Positions 61,149-64,000 of a stretch of DNA of 64,000 nucleotides are shown here, piece after piece (position 1 is the first letter of the stretch; each line of letters begins with the position of its first letter). Position numbers and translations under genes: made by a program. This stretch comes from Paramixta manurensis (GTDB lineage: Bacteria; Pseudomonadota; Gammaproteobacteria; Enterobacterales; Enterobacteriaceae): the NCBI RefSeq assembly GCF_013285385.1, contig NZ_CP054212.1, forward strand, positions 1-64,000, written 5' to 3'. Below the pieces are notes generated by a model that ran no database searches, was not told where the DNA came from, and saw only the letters and a list, made by a program, of their open reading frames with translations.

Positions 61149-61928
61149 ATGATGGAATCGCAGTATCAAAACCGACAGTATGAAAAGTTACAGGTGAAAG
61201 TGTTTCCCGATCGGCAAGCATTAGGTTACCAGGCGGCTGAAGAAGCGGCGGCGTACCTGCGCCAGCGCCTCGCGAGCCAGCAGCAAGTGCGGATCGTGTT
61301 TGCCGCCGCACCGTCGCAGAATGCGTTTTTAGATCGATTGCGGCAGGCGCCGGATATTGAGTGGTCGCGAGTGAGCGCCTTTCATATGGATGAATACATT
61401 GGGCTGGCTGAGGGCGCAGAACAGTTATTTAGCCACTATCTCACCACCCATTTATTTCGCGATGTTCAGCCAGGCGAGGTGCATTTGATCCCGGCCTCCG
61501 GCCAACCTGAACAGATCATTCAGCGTTATAGCGATCTGCTGGCGGTAGCGCCGATCGATATGGTGTGTCTCGGCATCGGCGAAAATGGTCATTTGGCGTT
61601 TAACGATCCGCCGGTGGCGGACTTCGCCGATCCGCAGGTTATGAAGGTGGTGGAACTGGATGCGGTTTGTCGCCAGCAGCAGGTCAACGATGGCTGCTTT
61701 TCAACCCTGGCGGCAGTGCCGCGCCATGCGCTGACGCTGACGATCCCCACGCTGTTGTCCGCTCAACGCCTGTTTTGTATGGTGCCCGGTAAGAATAAAC
61801 GCCAGGCGGTAACCGATACGTTGCGCCAACCAATCACCACCGCGTGCCCTTCCACTATTTTGCGCCAGCACGCGGGCTGCACGTTGTACACCGACAGCGA
61901 CGCCTTTCAGGAGTTAGCGGATGCCTGA
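61149..61928 (+). CDS. Glucosamine-6-phosphate deaminase-like (NagB family)
   Basis: 259 aa (NagB 266) of the NagB/6-phosphogluconolactonase family. FHMDEYIGL near 78, the catalytic region GIGENGHLAFNDPP near 135-148, and VPRHALTLTIPTLL near 190 are all NagB-like. Likely converts GlcN6P (or a related amino sugar phosphate) to fructose 6-phosphate and ammonia. It differs from standard NagB at the N-terminus (FAAAPSQNAFL instead of the usual TGxTP loop), so the substrate could differ. Overlaps the NagA-like gene by 8 bp. Confidence 0.82.
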   Translation: MMESQYQNRQYEKLQVKVFPDRQALGYQAAEEAAAYLRQRLASQQQVRIVFAAAPSQNAFLDRLRQAPDIEWSRVSAFHMDEYIGLAEGAEQLFSHYLTTHLFRDVQPGEVHLIPASGQPEQIIQRYSDLLAVAPIDMVCLGIGENGHLAFNDPPVADFADPQVMKVVELDAVCRQQQVNDGCFSTLAAVPRHALTLTIPTLLSAQRLFCMVPGKNKRQAVTDTLRQPITTACPSTILRQHAGCTLYTDSDAFQELADA

Positions 61929-63072
61929 GCAACCACTACGCGGACGCCACTATCGCACCTTACAACCCATTGAGGTCAGGGTGGCGGAGGGAATGATCCG
62001 CGCCATCCAGCCGGTGGCGGATCAGGCGGCATTGCCGCTGATCGCACCGGGTTTGGTGGATTTACAGGTTAATGGTTACGCCGCCATCGATTTCAACCAT
62101 TTTCCGTTTAGCGTTGATGAGGTGGCGCAAGTGACGCGGGAGCTGTGGCGTCAGGGCGTGACGACCTTTATGCCGACGGTGATTACCGCAGATAGCGACG
62201 TTATTGAGCAGGCGGTGAAAACGCTGGCCGAGGCCTGTGAAGAACATCCGGAGGTGGCGCGCGCGGTGTGCGGCATCCACCTGGAAGGGCCGTTTTTATC
62301 ACCGGAAGACGGGCCGCGCGGCGCCCATCCGCGTGCGCATATTAAAGCGCCCGATGCGCAACTGTTTAGGCGCTGGCAGGCAGCAGCAGGTGGTCGCATT
62401 ACCTTATTGACCTTATCTCCCGAATGGCCGACCGCGCCGGATTTTATTCGCACGCTGACGGCAATGGGCGTGGTGGTTTCGCTCGGGCATACGGCGGCAA
62501 CGCCGGAGCAAATTATCACGGCAGTGGAGGCCGGGGCACGGATGTCGACGCATCTGGGCAATGGCGCACATTTACAATTACCGCGCCATCCGAACTATAT
62601 TTGGCAGCAACTGGCGCAGGATGAACTGGCCTGTGCGTTAATCGCCGACGGCGACCACTTGCCCCTGTCGGTGTTAAAAGTGTGTATGCGGGTAAAAGGA
62701 GAGCAGGCATTTTTAGTGAGTGACGTTACGCGTTTCGCTGGAATGGCCGCCGGGGTTTATGATGCGCCGATTGGTGGTCGGGTACGGCTTAGCGAAAATG
62801 GCCGTCTTGCAATGGCGGAGCAGCCACAGCTATTAGCAGGCTCGGCGAAGGGGCTGTTTCATGGCGTTAACCATCTGGTGCATCACGCGTTGGCGCCGTT
62901 GCCGCAAGCCTTAGAGATGGCCTCTATCCGTCCGGCGCGGCAGATGGGGCTGCCATCACAGCAGGGGTTAAACATTGGCGCGCCAGCCGACCTGATTTTA
63001 CTGACACCGAGTAATACGCACGGTCTGACGCTCACGGCTACCTGGAAAGCGGGACGAAAAGTGTGGGGATGA
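61921..63072 (+). CDS. N-acetylglucosamine-6-phosphate deacetylase-like
   Basis: 383 aa amidohydrolase of the NagA type: LVDLQVNGYAAIDFN near 44-58, the metal Glu in GIHLEGPFLSPEDGPRGAHP near 118-137, GHTAATPEQ and STHLGNGAHLQLPRHPNY near 200, and the catalytic Asp in LVSDVTRFAG near 265. It removes acetate from N-acetylamino-sugar 6-phosphates. The N-terminus lacks the HxH, as usual in this family. Start overlaps the NagB-like gene, so the two are coupled. Confidence 0.86.
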   Translation: MPEQPLRGRHYRTLQPIEVRVAEGMIRAIQPVADQAALPLIAPGLVDLQVNGYAAIDFNHFPFSVDEVAQVTRELWRQGVTTFMPTVITADSDVIEQAVKTLAEACEEHPEVARAVCGIHLEGPFLSPEDGPRGAHPRAHIKAPDAQLFRRWQAAAGGRITLLTLSPEWPTAPDFIRTLTAMGVVVSLGHTAATPEQIITAVEAGARMSTHLGNGAHLQLPRHPNYIWQQLAQDELACALIADGDHLPLSVLKVCMRVKGEQAFLVSDVTRFAGMAAGVYDAPIGGRVRLSENGRLAMAEQPQLLAGSAKGLFHGVNHLVHHALAPLPQALEMASIRPARQMGLPSQQGLNIGAPADLILLTPSNTHGLTLTATWKAGRKVWG

Positions 63073-63127
63073 AATCAGCTCCGATACCTGCCAGACTAAC
63101 CTGAGTGTACGATTGCAGGTTAACAGC

Positions 63128-64000
63128 ATGAAAGAAGCAGGCAAGGGACCGGCGGTACTGCGGCTCAATAATGAGAAACGGGTATTACGCTATTTACGCC
63201 AGCAGCGAGTGACCACCCGGCAGGATATTTCGCTGGCGCTGGCGCTCAGTAAAAATACCGTGTCGCTGATTATTGATGACCTGATGGCGCAAGACCAGGT
63301 ATATGCGTTGGGGCCGGTGTCGGTCACGGCGGCGGGTCGCCCCAAAATTGAAATCTCCCTGCGCCCGGAGAAACGTAAAGCCGCCGGTATTATGGTGGAG
63401 CACCAACAGGTTCATCTGATGGTATGCGACTATTTTTCAACGGTGTTAGAAGAGAAGAGTTGGCAAACCGACACGGTTGAACCGCCGCGCTTATTAGCCG
63501 AACTGGCGACAGCCTGTGAAGCATTGACACAGCGTCACCCGGAGCTGATGGGGATTGGGCTCGGTTTTCCCGGCATTGTTGATCCGCAGAAAGGCTATTT
63601 GCATCTCTCTTCTCACCTCGGCTGGCGCGACGTGGATATTCAGGCGGCGTTTGCTGAATGCCGTTGTGCGCCGGTGAAGGTGATGAACTACGTAAAAGCC
63701 GCCGCTCTGCTTTCGCGGCAAATGGCGGATTTTTCGGTCGGCGATAGCTGCTTTTACTTGCGTGTTGGCGAAGGAACCGGCGGCGCGTTGTTACGCGGAA
63801 GTGAGATTTTTACCGGCAGCAGTTGGACCGCCGGAGAGGCCGGACATTTAACGGTCGCCGACGGGCCTCTTTGCCGCTGTGGTCAGCGCGGTTGCCTGGA
63901 AGCGTTGATTAGCATTCCGGCAATTCATCGCCAGCTTGCGGCGCGGCAAGCGGGATTGCGCTGGCAAACGCGCGCCCAGGCGCCAGAACTGGTTGAAGAG
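63128..64000 (+). CDS. ROK-family transcriptional regulator (partial)
   Basis: Starts at ATG 63128 and runs 291 codons to the window end, so the C-terminus is missing. N-terminal winged helix (about 10-65, RYLRQQRVTTRQDISLAL, SKNTVSLIIDDL) and a ROK sugar-kinase-like domain with GLGFPGIVD, the RVGEGTGGALLRG loop, GEAGHL and the zinc motif CRCGQRGCLEAL. NagC/Mlc-like repressors have this layout. A 7-bp inverted repeat TAACCTG / CAGGTTA (63097-63103 / 63116-63122) contains its ribosome-binding site. It probably controls the preceding amino-sugar genes. Confidence 0.84.
   Translation, partial: MKEAGKGPAVLRLNNEKRVLRYLRQQRVTTRQDISLALALSKNTVSLIIDDLMAQDQVYALGPVSVTAAGRPKIEISLRPEKRKAAGIMVEHQQVHLMVCDYFSTVLEEKSWQTDTVEPPRLLAELATACEALTQRHPELMGIGLGFPGIVDPQKGYLHLSSHLGWRDVDIQAAFAECRCAPVKVMNYVKAAALLSRQMADFSVGDSCFYLRVGEGTGGALLRGSEIFTGSSWTAGEAGHLTVADGPLCRCGQRGCLEALISIPAIHRQLAARQAGLRWQTRAQAPELVEE

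Overview
The window looks like a chromosomal segment of an Erwiniaceae-type enterobacterium (Pantoea/Mixta/Erwinia group). The evidence is the near-identity of DnaA, DnaN, RecF, GyrB, DgoD, IbpA, AvtA and YiaD to remembered E. coli proteins, combined with a rearranged gene order, a single ibpA without ibpB, and several accessory blocks. The species cannot be resolved by eye. No rRNA, tRNA, CRISPR array or transposase was seen.

Layout. 1-6346 is the replication block dnaA-dnaN-recF-gyrB. Between gyrB and yidA lies a variable region (6403-12013): a two-component system, a divergent secreted Met/Lys-rich peptide, and a 1.5-kb tandem duplication carrying two overlapping gene pairs (DUF3289-like + DUF943-like). 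12014-17929 holds yidA and the D-galactonate operon dgoRKADT; yidR, yidQ and the heat-shock gene ibpA follow. 20516-26238 is a six-gene minus-strand operon (PP-loop ATPase, ATP-grasp ligase, class II glutamine amidotransferase, 2OG-Fe(II) oxygenase, YbaK-like deacylase, EamA exporter) with a divergent MocR-type regulator. I read it as an uncharacterised amino-acid-derived small-molecule pathway. 28199-36469 is a Dpp-type ABC importer followed by two amidohydrolases, behind three copies of a 12-bp palindrome, with a GntR regulator converging on it. 37266-44086 has avtA and a 2-ketogluconate operon (kguE-kguK-kguT-ghrB) with its LacI-type regulator. 44190-51716 holds yiaD, tag, a GDSL autotransporter, a secreted esterase-like protein, a membrane protein, dnaT-dnaC and a SIS-domain protein. 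51727-59377 is a hydroxamate-siderophore-type uptake locus (TonB receptor, FhuD, FhuB, PvdE/YojI-type ABC protein, AraC regulator) with a Fur box and no FhuC. 59611-64000 is an amino-sugar locus: SSS transporter, NagB-like, NagA-like, and a ROK regulator cut by the window end.

Most interesting. (1) The tandem duplication: each copy encodes a DUF3289-like protein whose first 139 residues are almost invariant, followed by a replaced AT-rich segment, a conserved C-terminal part, and a strongly diverged overlapping DUF943-like partner. This mosaic resembles cassette-diversified protein pairs. (2) The six-gene PP-loop/ATP-grasp/GATase/2OG-oxygenase operon with exporter and MocR regulator. (3) The ABC importer/amidohydrolase cluster, in which the second amidohydrolase lacks the usual N-terminal HxH metal site. 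Functions for these three are inferred from families and context only.
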